Assembly: GCA_025024175.1 (NCBI GenBank)
Contig: QCXZ01000041.1
Location: 41,473,786-41,537,785, forward strand
DNA length: 64,000 bases
DNA from: Rhyzopertha dominica
Lineage: Eukaryota > Arthropoda > Insecta > Coleoptera > Bostrichidae
Direction: 5' to 3'
The notes below the pieces were generated by a model. That model was not told the DNA's origin. It searched no databases and was given only the letters and a program-made list of their open reading frames with translations. Both the position numbers and the translations under genes were made by a program. The stretch's first letter is position 1; each line of letters starts with the position of its first letter. Below, piece by piece: positions 11,408 to 21,815 of the stretch.

Positions 11408-12410
11408 TTAAGTTCTTTCTGTGACTCCAAACACGGAGTCATGTGTCCAGAAGAGCTCTGCTCTGCTGCAGTAGTTAAATTCATGGTTTATCAGTGATTT
11501 CAAAATTTTCAGTTCAGTTTCCTGGTTCAGGTTGAATTTGAGGCTATTTATTAACTTTAATTTATAAAACGATTTTTTTATGATACTAGTAACACATTGA
11601 TCAGAGCTAAGGCTCTCATCAAACCACACTGCCAGATTTTGTGTAGAACTTACCTGCTTAATGCTTTCATTGTCAGGAGTTATGTTTATATTAAAGCTGT
11701 TTCTGGTCCCTTTATTGCCTCTACCCACTACAACTGTCTTGCTTGGATTTACTTGCAAACCATTATCAGCACACCACTCCTTCAAACTGTCACGTACATT
11801 TTGAAGTAAATCTATCGCATTACTTCATTCGTGCTTCTTGAAGTGGATGTAAATATGAATATCATTAGGGTAAAGTTGATAGTTACAATGCTTATGGCAT
11901 GTTGGTAAATCAAAAGTATATATGAGAACCAACACTGAGCCTAAGATGCTGCACTATGGTACTCCACTGCTCACCTGGACTGAATTATTATATCTCACTC
12001 TCCGATACCTTTGTGTAATACATTTAATTATTGAATGGAATGCACACTACAGGAGCACACTCTATATAATGTGGTTTAGCTATCAAAAGATAAGAGGTGG
12101 CATCAAAAACTTGGTTTGGTCCAAAAGAACGAGAAAAGTGAGATGCTGATTGTCCATAGCATAACTTATTTCGTTTAAAACATTTCCAAACTAACACCAT
12201 CAGTACCGGCTGCATTCGATTTTATTCTTTTGATATGATTTAAGATATCTTGATCCGTCATTTCTTTGAAGCTGATAGTGTGTGGTAGTTTGTTACCACT
12301 GAAGTAATCAACATGTTCTGCTATGTTTATATAATGCTAGTTCTGCTCATCCAAGTCAAAAAAGTTGATACAATTATTACTGGATGATGTATTTTTCATT
12401 TGTAATTTTT
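11408..12410 (-). pseudogene. Jockey/CR1-type LINE, RT remnant
   Basis: Minus-strand blocks occur in the order of a LINE reverse transcriptase. They are FKEMTDQDILNHIKRIKS followed by NAAGTDGVS (about 12290-12190), then GVP-stop-CSILGSVLVLIYTFDLP (about 11965-11895, the GVPQGSxLGP motif), QLYPNDIHIYI (about 11885-11850, a mutated YADD) and LKEWCADNGLQVNPSKT (about 11790-11740). The last block opens a continuous frame of 125 residues to 11408. Most of the region between DGVS and GVPQGS is deleted, and several frameshifts and stops are present. No 5' or 3' end can be fixed. The fragment differs from the LINE pieces at 13777-14520 and 16630-17230. Confidence 0.78.
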
Positions 12411-13532
12411 CCTAAGTTCATATATCATATATGTTTATTTTTCACGTTTTATAGCCATACCAAAGTAATTTCTCAATTTAATGTAATATACTTTCTATGT
12501 GCGGCAAGCTTGGTTTTAGTGTAGCGGCTTTGTTATTGCTTTTCTCAATTTAACAATTCCCTTAATCAGCGGGATGGTATAGGGTAATGTTCTATTCGAA
12601 TGGGACATGATGGTCAAATACATCTAGAAAAGATTTACTTTAACACTTAACCTTTGTAACAGTTGAACCTAAGCTTTCTGTCATGTTCCATGGAAAATGG
12701 TGTATATAGGTTGATGAGCTTGAGGCAAACCATTTTGTGGTTAAAATCCATACGTTTCGGCCTGTATGTAGGCCTTCCTCAGTGGTAAGTAAAAAGCTCT
12801 TCATCTACAAACAAAGTTGGCTCCAATAAATTCATCTTCACTCCTTTTCCACACCAACATTCAAAAAAGCTATGAGGTGCTTTTTGAACTTTAGTATCCC
12901 ACTAGGCCTAGTCCGCAAAACAATCATATTTAATTGTAAGATAATAATTGTTTCGATTTTTACAGGTCCTCGTATTTATCGATGGTTGCGATTGCTGCGC
13001 AGTATGATAGGTATTTAGTTATCCAGTAATAATGGATTCCTCCTAAGGATCTTCCTCCCATTCTTCCACAACAATCGGGATCTGCATCGTTTTTCTTTAT
13101 AATCCGAAACATTGTTACATGTAGTTCCTGTGCACTTTTTAATAATACTTGAGGTGCGAGATCTTCGCCAAAGATATTTACCAATCTTCCATCCCCAATC
13201 AGCTGCGTTTTTACTTTTATAATATCATAATTGAATTTGAATAGTGGTTCCGTAAGGAACAATATCTTGCAGTATAGCTTATAGATGGCAAGGTAATCAA
13301 TGATTTTTTTTTCAAATTGATTTACCAAAATTTTGAACGCAGGCCATTTTTCATTTTAACTATCCTTATCATAAGTTAAATAATTTTAATCAATTCCTTC
13401 GCTCCGTTATTCTTCTCAAGCCGGTTGATAAACTTAATTTTGCGTATATGAAAAATACAAAATGCGTTATCACAACTAAATATGTGTTACAAGAGTAGTG
13501 TTATGAGCTACATCATCACTATATCGCAACTT
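12411..13532. other. No gene; short hairpin repeat motif inside
   Basis: At 12753-12784 the bases CGTTTCGGCCTGTATGTAGG and the following CCTTCCTCAGTG contain the stem GGCCT...AGGCC. This wording is often found in dispersed animal repeats. The minus-strand frame 12960-13328 (122 residues) has no recognised motif. The rest is AT-rich without visible features. Confidence 0.3.
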
Positions 13533-13557
13533 GATTGATTGATTGATTGACTGATTG
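13533..13557. repeat. (GATT)n microsatellite
   Basis: A run of GATT/GACT tetranucleotide units, about six copies with one substitution. Confidence 0.9.
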
Positions 13558-13776
13558 AACCAGCGTACGGTAGGCATTTCTGCCGCTCCCGGATATACCG
13601 CCGGGCCGGCTACGTCTACGCTGGATTGGAGGGGTTACACGCTTGTTGCTAGTTGGCTCCCACGTAGTACATGTTACAGGAGTTTGGGGACTGGGATGGG
13701 GAGGTTTTCAGGGCATCGAACTAGCCGATACTTTTTAATTAGTCTCCGTGTTGGATGGTGGCTTAGTTCAGCTACA

Positions 13777-14520
13777 TTATTCTTGTTTTTCCTCGGACGA
13801 GCTGCTGACTGAGATTGTATACAGCTTTAGGACTTCCTTATTTATTGTTTTCTTGTCATTTGCGATTTCTGACCGCTGTTCTTCATTTATGTTTGATTTT
13901 GCTATGATTCCCTCCACCGTTGTTCTCCATGTGTAGCACGGTTGTCCTACTTTGAGCTTGTTGCTGCCCATTTTCCACACTTTTTGTAGTATATGGTCCT
14001 TTTCTGTCCTTTGAATATGTCCCCAATATTTCATTACATATGTTTCTATTCTTTTTGTGATTGTCTTTCCCTCTAGGAGTCTGTTGTCCCTCAATTTATA
14101 TACAGTACCTGTCTTTAACGTTTTGTCACTAAAGAAGTCTCTTATCATGACAGTGGTTTTGTTGTATATTAGTTTATGGTTAGCCCGTTTTCTGCTAGGT
14201 TATCTTCTGCATTATTTAGAAAGTCGGTCAAGTCTTTTTCATTCTCTGTTATTACTACTAGGTCATCTGTACATGCCTTGTCTGTTATATTTTTTTAATT
14301 GTGCGATAGTTTTTGAATGTCATCTAACACAATTGTAAATATTCTTGATGATATGGGGCATCCTTGCTTTACTCCTCTATTTTTTTGTTTTACCGGGGTT
14401 GTTTGGCCAAACCATTGTATTGTTGTATCTTCGTGTAGACAGGCCTTCGTTATCTTATTGATTTTTATTTCTCTTTAACTAGGTAAGGCTTATTTCATCG
14501 TCTTGGAGTAGAATTAACTG
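13777..14520 (-). pseudogene. RTE/CR1-like LINE, RT C-terminal remnant
   Basis: On the minus strand the RT motif GVKQGCPISSRIFTIVLDD lies at about 14380-14325. CTDDLVVITENEKDL follows at about 14270-14225, a mutated YADDL catalytic loop. GLTIN appears just after it in another frame. The open frame 14148-13777 continues with YVMKYWGHIQRTEKDHILQK and a GQPCYTWRTTVEGI block. This is the W-GH-R ... GRP-W arrangement typical of the region downstream of the RT in RTE-like elements. Frame changes between blocks and missing upstream domains make it a pseudogene. The element was 5' truncated near 14520. Confidence 0.75.
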
Positions 14521-15377
14521 TAGTTGGCTACTGGACCAAGAAACCTTTTAGTGCCTCGATGTAACTCACTCCAATCAATTACATTGCATGGTAAGAGTTG
14601 TAGAACGAATCTTTCGGTCAGGCATTCGGTTCTCGAGGGTAGGAGCTGGTTAATAACATTTCATTTTAATATAAACACTTACCTAAACACATATATGATT
14701 AATTATAGTGCTTGCCATATTGCTTAATTGTATATTTAATCTAGTATTCAATACTACATACAAATTATCTATTATGTTTCGTGTAATAGTGAACCCTAAA
14801 GTGTAAGTTAATTGCTAGAAAGCTAGTAATGGTATTTCTTATACAGAAATTCCCTCTAAGACTGAAGCGATTAGTACGTTTCAATGCCGAAGCACTATTT
14901 TAAGGATTACCACACTAAGAACAATAAATCATGTACATTTCTCCCAGTTAACCGATGTCAAATTCTAAGCCATCGTGGACGGCAATTTACCCAATAATCC
15001 ACTGAACGATATAACCGCCCGTTAGGGTTATACTGATGTCCTTCCCATTACTTATAGTTTGATTGTTCTCGGCTATAAACGATAACTACCCCATGAAGTA
15101 ATAAGAACAAGCTAGCGACGCGACAGCTGCAGACTTTCGGGAACTTTCAGACGTTGTTTCAAATGTAAGATTAAACTTCCTCCACGAGTCAAGTCCAGAC
15201 AACTGATAGATGTTGCCAAGTTCGCAACCTAGTTTTGAAAAATTACAGCTACAAACGGTATAATTTGTCAGTACAGTTTGGACCTTCTTTCATCACACAC
15301 GCATTCATTCCAACGCCGAAGTATCATTCCACAAGGTGCGATAAAGTTATGGTCAATTCAATTTGGAAGTTTTATAA
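14521..15377. other. No recognised gene; moderately GC-rich part at 14930-15330
   Basis: The first 400 bases are AT-rich. From about 14930 to 15330 the sequence is more even in composition and unlike any repeat in the window. It may be part of a transcript belonging to the minus-strand frame beginning at 15764, but no signal supports this. Confidence 0.3.
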
Positions 15378-15764
15378 CTAGTTAGAAGTTTCAAAAGGAA
15401 CCTGCGTGTTGAAGGTTTCTCCAAACAAACTGAAATCTCGACATAGGTATTCCAAAATCAATCCAACGTCTGAAAACTTACTTCGGCAGGGTCCGTTCCA
15501 AATAATGCATTTATTCATATACTCATACGACCCTTCTTCAGATATGTACATCATTGACAAGTAGGATTCAAAGAGCAATATGCGCGGGAACGGTTTTTCT
15601 ATAAGAAAAGTTTTCTTTGGGTGGGTGCGTGAAAACCTTTCCTTTGGAATAAAATCTGAAATACCCAACACAACATAATCATTTTCCACGTGCACTGAAA
15701 AATTGTGTTCGGAAAATTCATACGTGTCGATATTTACAACACTACCTAACGAAGAAATATCGGC
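15378..15764 (-). CDS. Open frame with alpha-crystallin-like start (possible small heat-shock protein exon)
   Basis: A minus-strand frame of 129 codons is open from 15764 to a stop at 15378-15380. There is no upstream ATG. A TTTTTAAG acceptor-like site sits at the 5' edge. Residues 8-34 read GSVVNIDTYEFSEHNF then SVHVENDYVVL. The spacing D-x3-F-x4-(L/F)-x-V-x-V-x3-x-VV(V/L) matches, without gaps, the first strands of the alpha-crystallin domain of small heat-shock proteins, which chaperone unfolding proteins. After VVLG the match is lost: the expected EGKH-type segment and the R-x-F-x-R strand are absent in this frame. The remaining 90 residues match nothing known to me. Either this is a diverged gene, an exon with unusual splicing, or a frameshifted relic. 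Confidence 0.3.
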   Translation of the reverse strand, partial: ADISSLGSVVNIDTYEFSEHNFSVHVENDYVVLGISDFIPKERFSRTHPKKTFLIEKPFPRILLFESYLSMMYISEEGSYEYMNKCIIWNGPCRSKFSDVGLILEYLCRDFSLFGETFNTQVPFETSN

Positions 15765-16629
15765 TTAAAAACTGGAATGCTACCAATCAGTGACTGTTAA
15801 AACTTAGTTTTCATTTATTTTGCGTGATCTCATAGAGTAAATTAAATTTTTCAGGAACCAGGCGTAAAGTTATAGTTTTCAGCTGAGTATATAATTCTGT
15901 TTTTGAATTCATTTCTAAGCACGCGTTGCCTTTTTTTGTGGTCTCTGAACGATGATGAGAATATGTGTATCATATACAGTGTTAAAAAATAAATTTAAAA
16001 TATTTTAGGAGTACATTCGAACGTCAAGAAATCAATAAAGTCATAAACACATGTGTCACCAACCATTTTATCACTTCAAAATGTAAAACTATAATCCTTA
16101 TCATCAGATTCAGGTGTTTCTACACTTCTTCTTTCACGCTTACCAGTTATCATTAAGTAACAAGCAATTAATTAAACTGGTTGCATAATTCAATTAGAAA
16201 TTTTCCTAACTTTTGTTCCCTAATTTCCTAATCGCTCTGTAAGCAGAAAGCAGTGCACTTGTGGACCAATAAATAAACTAAAATACCTTTGTTTGACGAA
16301 CGGTTCGCGAGCAGCAACTTTGTCCATATCTATAAAGGGTTTAAGCGGAGCCTTCCCCAGCCTTACGAGCCTGGAACTGTTTCAGTTTGCTGCTATGACG
16401 TAACACTAATAGCCAAGCAATATGAACGGATTCTTATGGGTTACTATGCATTTGTTAAATAAATTAAGAGTTTATTGTGTAATTTCAGGAACATTAAAAA
16501 AGTCATTGCATAAATTTTGCAATCGACTATACGTTCATCTTTCTGTTCTATTTTTCTCATCATTTTATGCAAGTATGTAGTCTTGGTTCTTAAAATGGAA
16601 TATAAACATTCTCGGGATAAAATTACTTG
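15765..16629. other. No recognised gene
   Basis: AT-rich, unique within the window, no motif seen. Confidence 0.4.
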
Positions 16630-17230
16630 GAATATAAAACAGGCGAAAAATAGTTTCTATGGAAACTCTTCGGATCATTAAGGAATGTTGCAAAAAAGAT
16701 AATTACTACAATCTGCAATAACACAGAAAGCTGTAATTATTGGAGGAAACTGGTCAGCTTACAAGTGATTCTCATGTTGTGCCAAAATAAATTTAACACA
16801 TTTTTCAATAACGTAGGCCAATAAAATGTCCATTCTGATATGTCTTTTCTAGACCCGGGCAATGTTCAAGATTCACTATTCATGACACCAACAGATACGA
16901 AGGAAATAAGAAAGTTTATTCTTAGGTTTAAATCTAGTAAATTGATTGGAATTGACTCGATTAGTAACAGTCTGATAATTAAAATAGTAGATACTGTTAG
17001 CAATTATCCTGGCCTGTCGATAAACACCATAATATCTATAGGCTACTTTCATAAGATTTTTCAAACAGCATTATTAATCCCAGTACACAAATCAGGTAAC
17101 AGAAATATCATTAATAACTTTCAGCCTATAGCCGTGATCTCTAACTAAACTAAAATAACTGAGAAGGTTTTACAATTCAGATTACTTAACTTTTTCGTAT
17201 AAATTTATAGGTCTTAGTACAAATAGGTCG
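16630..17230 (+). pseudogene. Jockey/CR1-type LINE, RT N-terminal remnant
   Basis: Plus-strand fragments before 16840 recall the linker upstream of the RT (AKNSFYGN, then a degraded WxxIN region). The open frame 16840-17148 then holds TPTDTKEIRKFILRFKSSK, IGIDSISNSLIIKI, KIFQTALLIPVHKSG and NRNIINNFQPIAVIS. This is the first RT block of a LINE (G-DxI ... A-(V/L)IPVHK-G ... N-RPIA-(I/L)S). After a stop the frame resumes as ITEKVLQFRLLNFF. All downstream motifs, including the catalytic YxDD, are missing. It differs from the LINE at 11408-12410 in wording and orientation. Confidence 0.78.
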
Positions 17231-19439
17231 GCGTTTGTGATGTATTTTGGACATGCCCTATTCTCTACATTGTAAGCGCACAGTCCACTCTATATTGTCT
17301 TGGTATACTCTACATTCGTCTGCACTTAGATTTAGATAATATAAAGTCGCTACGTAGACGCACATCCCTGTTTAATCCTAATTTTTTTCAAGCGGATTCA
17401 AGACTCTTAATTCCTAAACGTAATTCAACGTTTTAACGACGACCACGCTCGAAACAGGTAACTTTAATCAACAATATTGGTTTTGAGCTGAAAACTAGAA
17501 AGTCTGGGTATTCTTTCTAGGATCGATGTTATTTACAAAATCGCACCAAAAATGAGTAACTGAATCCAATAGGAAGCAACGAGATAACGGACATCCTGGG
17601 TAAAAGCAAAGTAATATACGACAAGAAATTGGTAGAATTCGACAACCGGTGAAAAGCAGGCACAGAAGAAGTAACAATTACAAAAGAGGTGCTACTATCC
17701 TACTTTTTCAACACTTCGTTGTCTCTTCAATACGGACAAAGTAAAAAATCATGCTGAAAGTGCACAAAGGTATTGATATTTCAAAGTATGTAAACTTACT
17801 TTATATTTGTAGGTCGAATTAAGAAAGTACAAATGAGGAGTATTTGCAAGTTAAGATAGGAAATACACGATGCCATTATTTCAATTTATTCATTTAGTTT
17901 TTTTTTATTTTGAATTCTACAGGTTGCAATGATTATGAGCGTTGCATAAAAAAGTGTAAGGATAATTTCTGTAGATAATTGCATGATCTACAATTTTTGT
18001 CTGAAATATTTTTATCATAGAATTAACTGTTTCGCAAAAAAATTCAAATACACATTTTGCGAACTTTGACCTTGCATAATTTTTTTGCGCTCATGGGGCG
18101 ATGGGAACTTCACAGTTTCATTGTATTGGTATCTCTAACGTTTATGTAAATTTTCAGCTAGTTGGGAATTTATGCAAGGGTGAATGTTTATTTTGACCGG
18201 ACTAATATGGCGGGCGTGCCTAACTCACATACATAATAAAAAACCGTTGCAAATTTTATGTTCATATATTAAGTCTTTCGAAAGTTATCGTGTCCACAAA
18301 CAAAACCACAGACACACAGACACAAAGAGACACACCGACACACAGACATAGACAAGAAATTTTTCATGCTCAAATTTTGTTTTTACGTTTTCGACCATTT
18401 TAAAGCGAATGAGCAAATAAAAAATTTTGAAAATTTTTTTCGCGATACAATATTTCCCATTCGTTGGATGCGGAAGTAAATCAATTTAATCTACTCNTCT
18501 ATTAACCGAATTATATAACCGCTCAACCCCAGAGCTATAACAATGGTAACTTTGTGGTTCCGCTACTAATTGAAACATCCACTCTTTTACGGCACATAAG
18601 AGCTCGAAAGGGGCATTTTGAGCTCACAACTAATTAGAATTTCTTGCGTAAAGCAACCAGTTTCTTCCTGAAAAAAAGGGGGAGAGAAACGCAAACATTA
18701 TCCTAGCCCCTTATAACCCTCGACGTCTTAAGGCTTGGGCCAGAATCTCCATTTGCAAATGAAAAGGAATCCTGGCACCCTGTCAACCCACGTCAGTACG
18801 AACGCTTGCATCCGAGAAGAAGATAAGCAATGCGGTGCAATATCCGCTTCGTATTTACACCGATAGGATTTGGAGTATGGCGGGTTGGGGCCCACCATTC
18901 TTTCCAGTTGGCGCACGACTTCTTCGAGATCAATTGTAATCTAATTTTGAGGCACGAGAATAAATTCTAACTGGCTTGCAAGCGACTGTCGTTAAAAGTC
19001 AGCCACCCAAGGAAAAAGCATTAAAGGGGGAGAATTTAACCAAATTTATCTTTCGGATCAAAAGATGAACTTGAGAGATAGAACACGATGGAGTGGTTGA
19101 TTAGTACACTTAACGAATGTCGAAATGAAACAATATGTTAGCTGAATTTTGTTCTTTTATTTAGCTGCACTTGCGAATGTAAGAAAGGAAAAAACTATAT
19201 GAAATTCTAAATGGGTTTAAATTGATTATATCTATTGAAACATTTGTAAAGCAAGACTTTACATATATTAGATATTATAAGTTAATTAAATTTTGCTGAC
19301 TGCACAGAATGAAGTGGTGAAGCGTTTTGCTTGCCCTTAAGGGGTTATGGAGAAAAATGTGATTAAGCAGTCATAACTCTTAATTTTTGTGAATTCTTGA
19401 AATGTTAAATATCTTATGTAAAAAGATAGGAAAAAACAA
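17231..19439. other. Intergenic; CA-rich tract and a candidate conserved non-coding block
   Basis: At 18300-18355 a run of ACAGACACACAGACAC-like bases follows TTTCGAAAGTTATCG, a combination common in dispersed arthropod repeats. Bases 18500-18960 are unique and less AT-rich. They contain ATTTGCAAAT (near 18750, an octamer-type POU site) and a CTAATTAG homeodomain-type core (near 18630). The minus frame 18728-18916 has no family match. A regulatory block is possible but not shown. Confidence 0.3.
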
Positions 19440-19559
19440 TAAATATTTCAGTAAAAAAATAGATGGCACTGACGCGATGACAAAGCCACCTAGCTGCCTT
19501 AATGGGTACTACTTACTAAAGGAAGTGACCTGTAATCTGACAAGTTGGCATGTAACTGT
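19440..19559. repeat. Dispersed repeat fragment (left flank of THAP element)
   Basis: GATGACAAAG(C)CACCTAGCTGCC(T)TAATGGG matches 60990-61028 and, in inverted orientation, 38270-38310. The repeat is interrupted at 19559 by the element 19560-21678 and appears to resume after 21678. Confidence 0.6.
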
Positions 19560-21678
19560 CAGTGGCGGCTGGTCAATAAGTGCCAACGTGCCATGGCACT
19601 ACCAGCAAAACTGTAGAAAAATATTTTTTATCAATCAAAAATTGAATTATAATGCAACTCAAAGTGGTTGAATTTTTGGGAACACCGGCGGAACTGCGGA
19701 ACGCACCCACTTAATAAACGGTTAACGCTTGCGCTCAGCACCGGCATTAAATCCAACTTCACGTTCGTGCCAGCTCTGAATTAGGTATTATCACTCTTTT
19801 TGAAAATTACGTAAAATGAATCTTGAAGTGCATATATATAGTACGCCAAAAAAAAATATTTGTAGGTAGAAAATTTCAGGTCAGAAATTCGAATTTAGGA
19901 GTCACCACCAAAACGCTTCTATCCAAGGTTATTCAACTCGTGACGTCAAGTGTCATGTAAACATTACCGAGGAGCGTGTTGTTTAATGGTGTCGTATCGT
20001 TCTTGTATTGGAAAAGCTTTTGTGTGGTGTTTATTGAAAGGACGGTGTAAGAGGTCGCACCAGAAAGTGATTTATGTAGTTTTACAAGCATCTATTATGT
20101 ATGGAAAACAAAACAAGTGTTGTTTTGTACATTGTTATGAAAGTACTTCAGTCAGTACAGCTAACAAAATTTTTATAACCGTTCCTCGAGATTATCAACG
20201 TATGAAAAAGTTGTTTAAAGCCCATAGACGTTTGTTTTTCTGTTATGAAGATCATCTTAATTCTTACTGTAAGTTTTATTATTCTTTTTGGGGTTATAAG
20301 TGTTTACCATTCAGTTTCCATTTTGTTATAGCTTGAAGAGGATATGAAGAATTATATGCGTTTTAAGTTGGTAGAGGGAAATGTTATAATAAAGAACCAC
20401 GTTGTTCCCCATATATTCAACTGTTAGTTAGACCTGAAACGAGCCACAAAAGCCCAGAAAATAAATGGCAATTTATATTTATTCTGACCTCTAGAATAAA
20501 TGTCAAGTTTAGGGTACGTTTTTGATTCTTACATTTTTATGTTTACAAATAGTATGTTTCCAACAACCCACTGTGATCAAATTCTCAATGCTACGCTCAT
20601 TTGATAAAAAGTTAACTTATGCTGTTGCTTTTGCTTTTACGTTCCTCATCTCGCGTTGAACTGCTCGTCGCTGTACACAAATTCCATAACAATGAACATG
20701 CCTTCAGAAGTCATAACTCATAAGTATTTCTTTTTCTTGGCGTATTTCAATTCGCTTGTCACAAAATGAACGCAAACAACAAATTGATAAATTGAAGGGC
20801 TGAGGCTGACGCGTGACGCGCTGACCCCAGATATAAACAAGCGACCATTTACAAGACACCTGACGTCACGGCCAATATGTTCGCGTTTTGGCGGTCCCTT
20901 TAGATATTCATATTTTTAATATTAAAAATACACCTTACGATCCATTTTTTCAAATTTATAAGCTGTCACAGCTGTTTTGTGGATTAGATGCTACCTATTA
21001 ATATATAATTTAATAATATATAAATAGATGGCAAATACCCAATTGGTATGGAATCGCGGCAGTTTTTGATCTCTGCGGGGAGCAAGAGGATGCGAGGAGT
21101 ACGCAAGTGTAAGTGGACGTTCGTGCCAGTGAGTCAATTGGCACGGATCAGCGTTGCCAACTGACCTAACCTTAATCATCGTACCAACCCCACAAAAATT
21201 ATCGTATATAAGAAAATATTATCCTACACATAATATAATGAAAAAGTAGTATAATTAACCATTCTTTATTTAAACTTACTCAGTTATAAAGGTCGAGAAG
21301 TCAGCACATGTGATGATCAGGTTAACGAGCGGGAAACGTGTCAGAGAAATAACTTTAATTTTTGAGAAACAATTCCTAAATAATACTGACAGTTTTAATA
21401 AGCAAGTGATTGACAATTTTGCTAGCAGAAACGAGCACCGAATGGATTTTGTCTATCAGGCAATATAAAAACTACATAGAGACTTAAGACACATAACTGA
21501 CGAACGCGTCGACAATGCAGTGTAAATTTCTAACGTGGTACGTAACTTGTTTTGGATGAAAACGTGTGATACGAAAATGATAGGTGAGTTACGTACATGT
21601 TTTATAAATGGGATATTTTAAACTACCACATTATAATTTATATCTTTAGTTTTATAATTATATCACGAGCCGCCACTG
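19560..21678. mobile_element. Non-autonomous 8-bp-TSD element (hAT or P type) with THAP remnant
   Basis: The termini are CAGTGGCGGCT and its exact inverse AGCCGCCACTG. Flanks GTAACTGT (19552-19559) and GTACCCGT (21679-21686) agree at six of eight positions, so the target duplication is 8 bp and has aged. Both hAT and P superfamilies make 8-bp duplications; the CAGTGGCGG terminus favours hAT, while a THAP finger is found in P elements. Further inverted pairs occur inside: CCAAAACGC...TGACGTCA (about 19905-19945) with TGACGTCA...GCGTTTTGG (about 20860-20893). A decayed THAP-domain exon pair lies at 20097-20469, and the catalytic domain is gone. Confidence 0.8.
20097..20469 (+). pseudogene. THAP-domain transposase remnant, two exons
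   Basis: The frame starting at the ATG at 20097 reads MYGKQNKCCFVHCYEST, then KIFITVPRD, KKLFKAHRR and FFCYEDHLN. This is the C2CH THAP zinc finger that binds DNA at transposon ends; the conserved tryptophan is replaced and CxxH has become C-x3-H. A GTAAGT donor at 20269 and a TATAG acceptor ending at 20331 bracket a 63-bp intron. The next exon reads LEEDMKNYMRFKLVEGNVI ... HVVPHIFNC, the segment that normally follows the finger in this family. Joining the two at those sites shifts the frame by one base, and a TAG follows FNC, after which DLKRATKAQKI is still readable. The gene ends there, so only the DNA-binding end survives. Confidence 0.75.
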
Positions 21679-21815
21679 GTACCCGTATACATCAACCTGA
21701 CAGCAAGCCCCACGGCACTTTTTGCTGACGGGCAAGAACCGAATACACAAAAGTGCATGTATGTGCCATGCTGTCTGCACCGCTACCAGCTACAGATAGA
21801 TCTGTTATATGGAAA
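21679..21815. repeat. Dispersed repeat fragment (right flank of THAP element)
   Basis: The stretch CTGTCTGCACCGCTACC then AGCTACAGATAGATCTGTT matches 38125-38170 and 60818-60850 (ACCGCAACC-ACTGCAGATAGAT). The THAP element therefore sits inside a copy of this repeat family. Confidence 0.55.

Noticed and set aside
13555..13812. 85-codon plus-strand frame with many Gly, Arg and Trp
   Set aside because: It overlaps the 3' end of a minus-strand LINE and has no recognisable motif.
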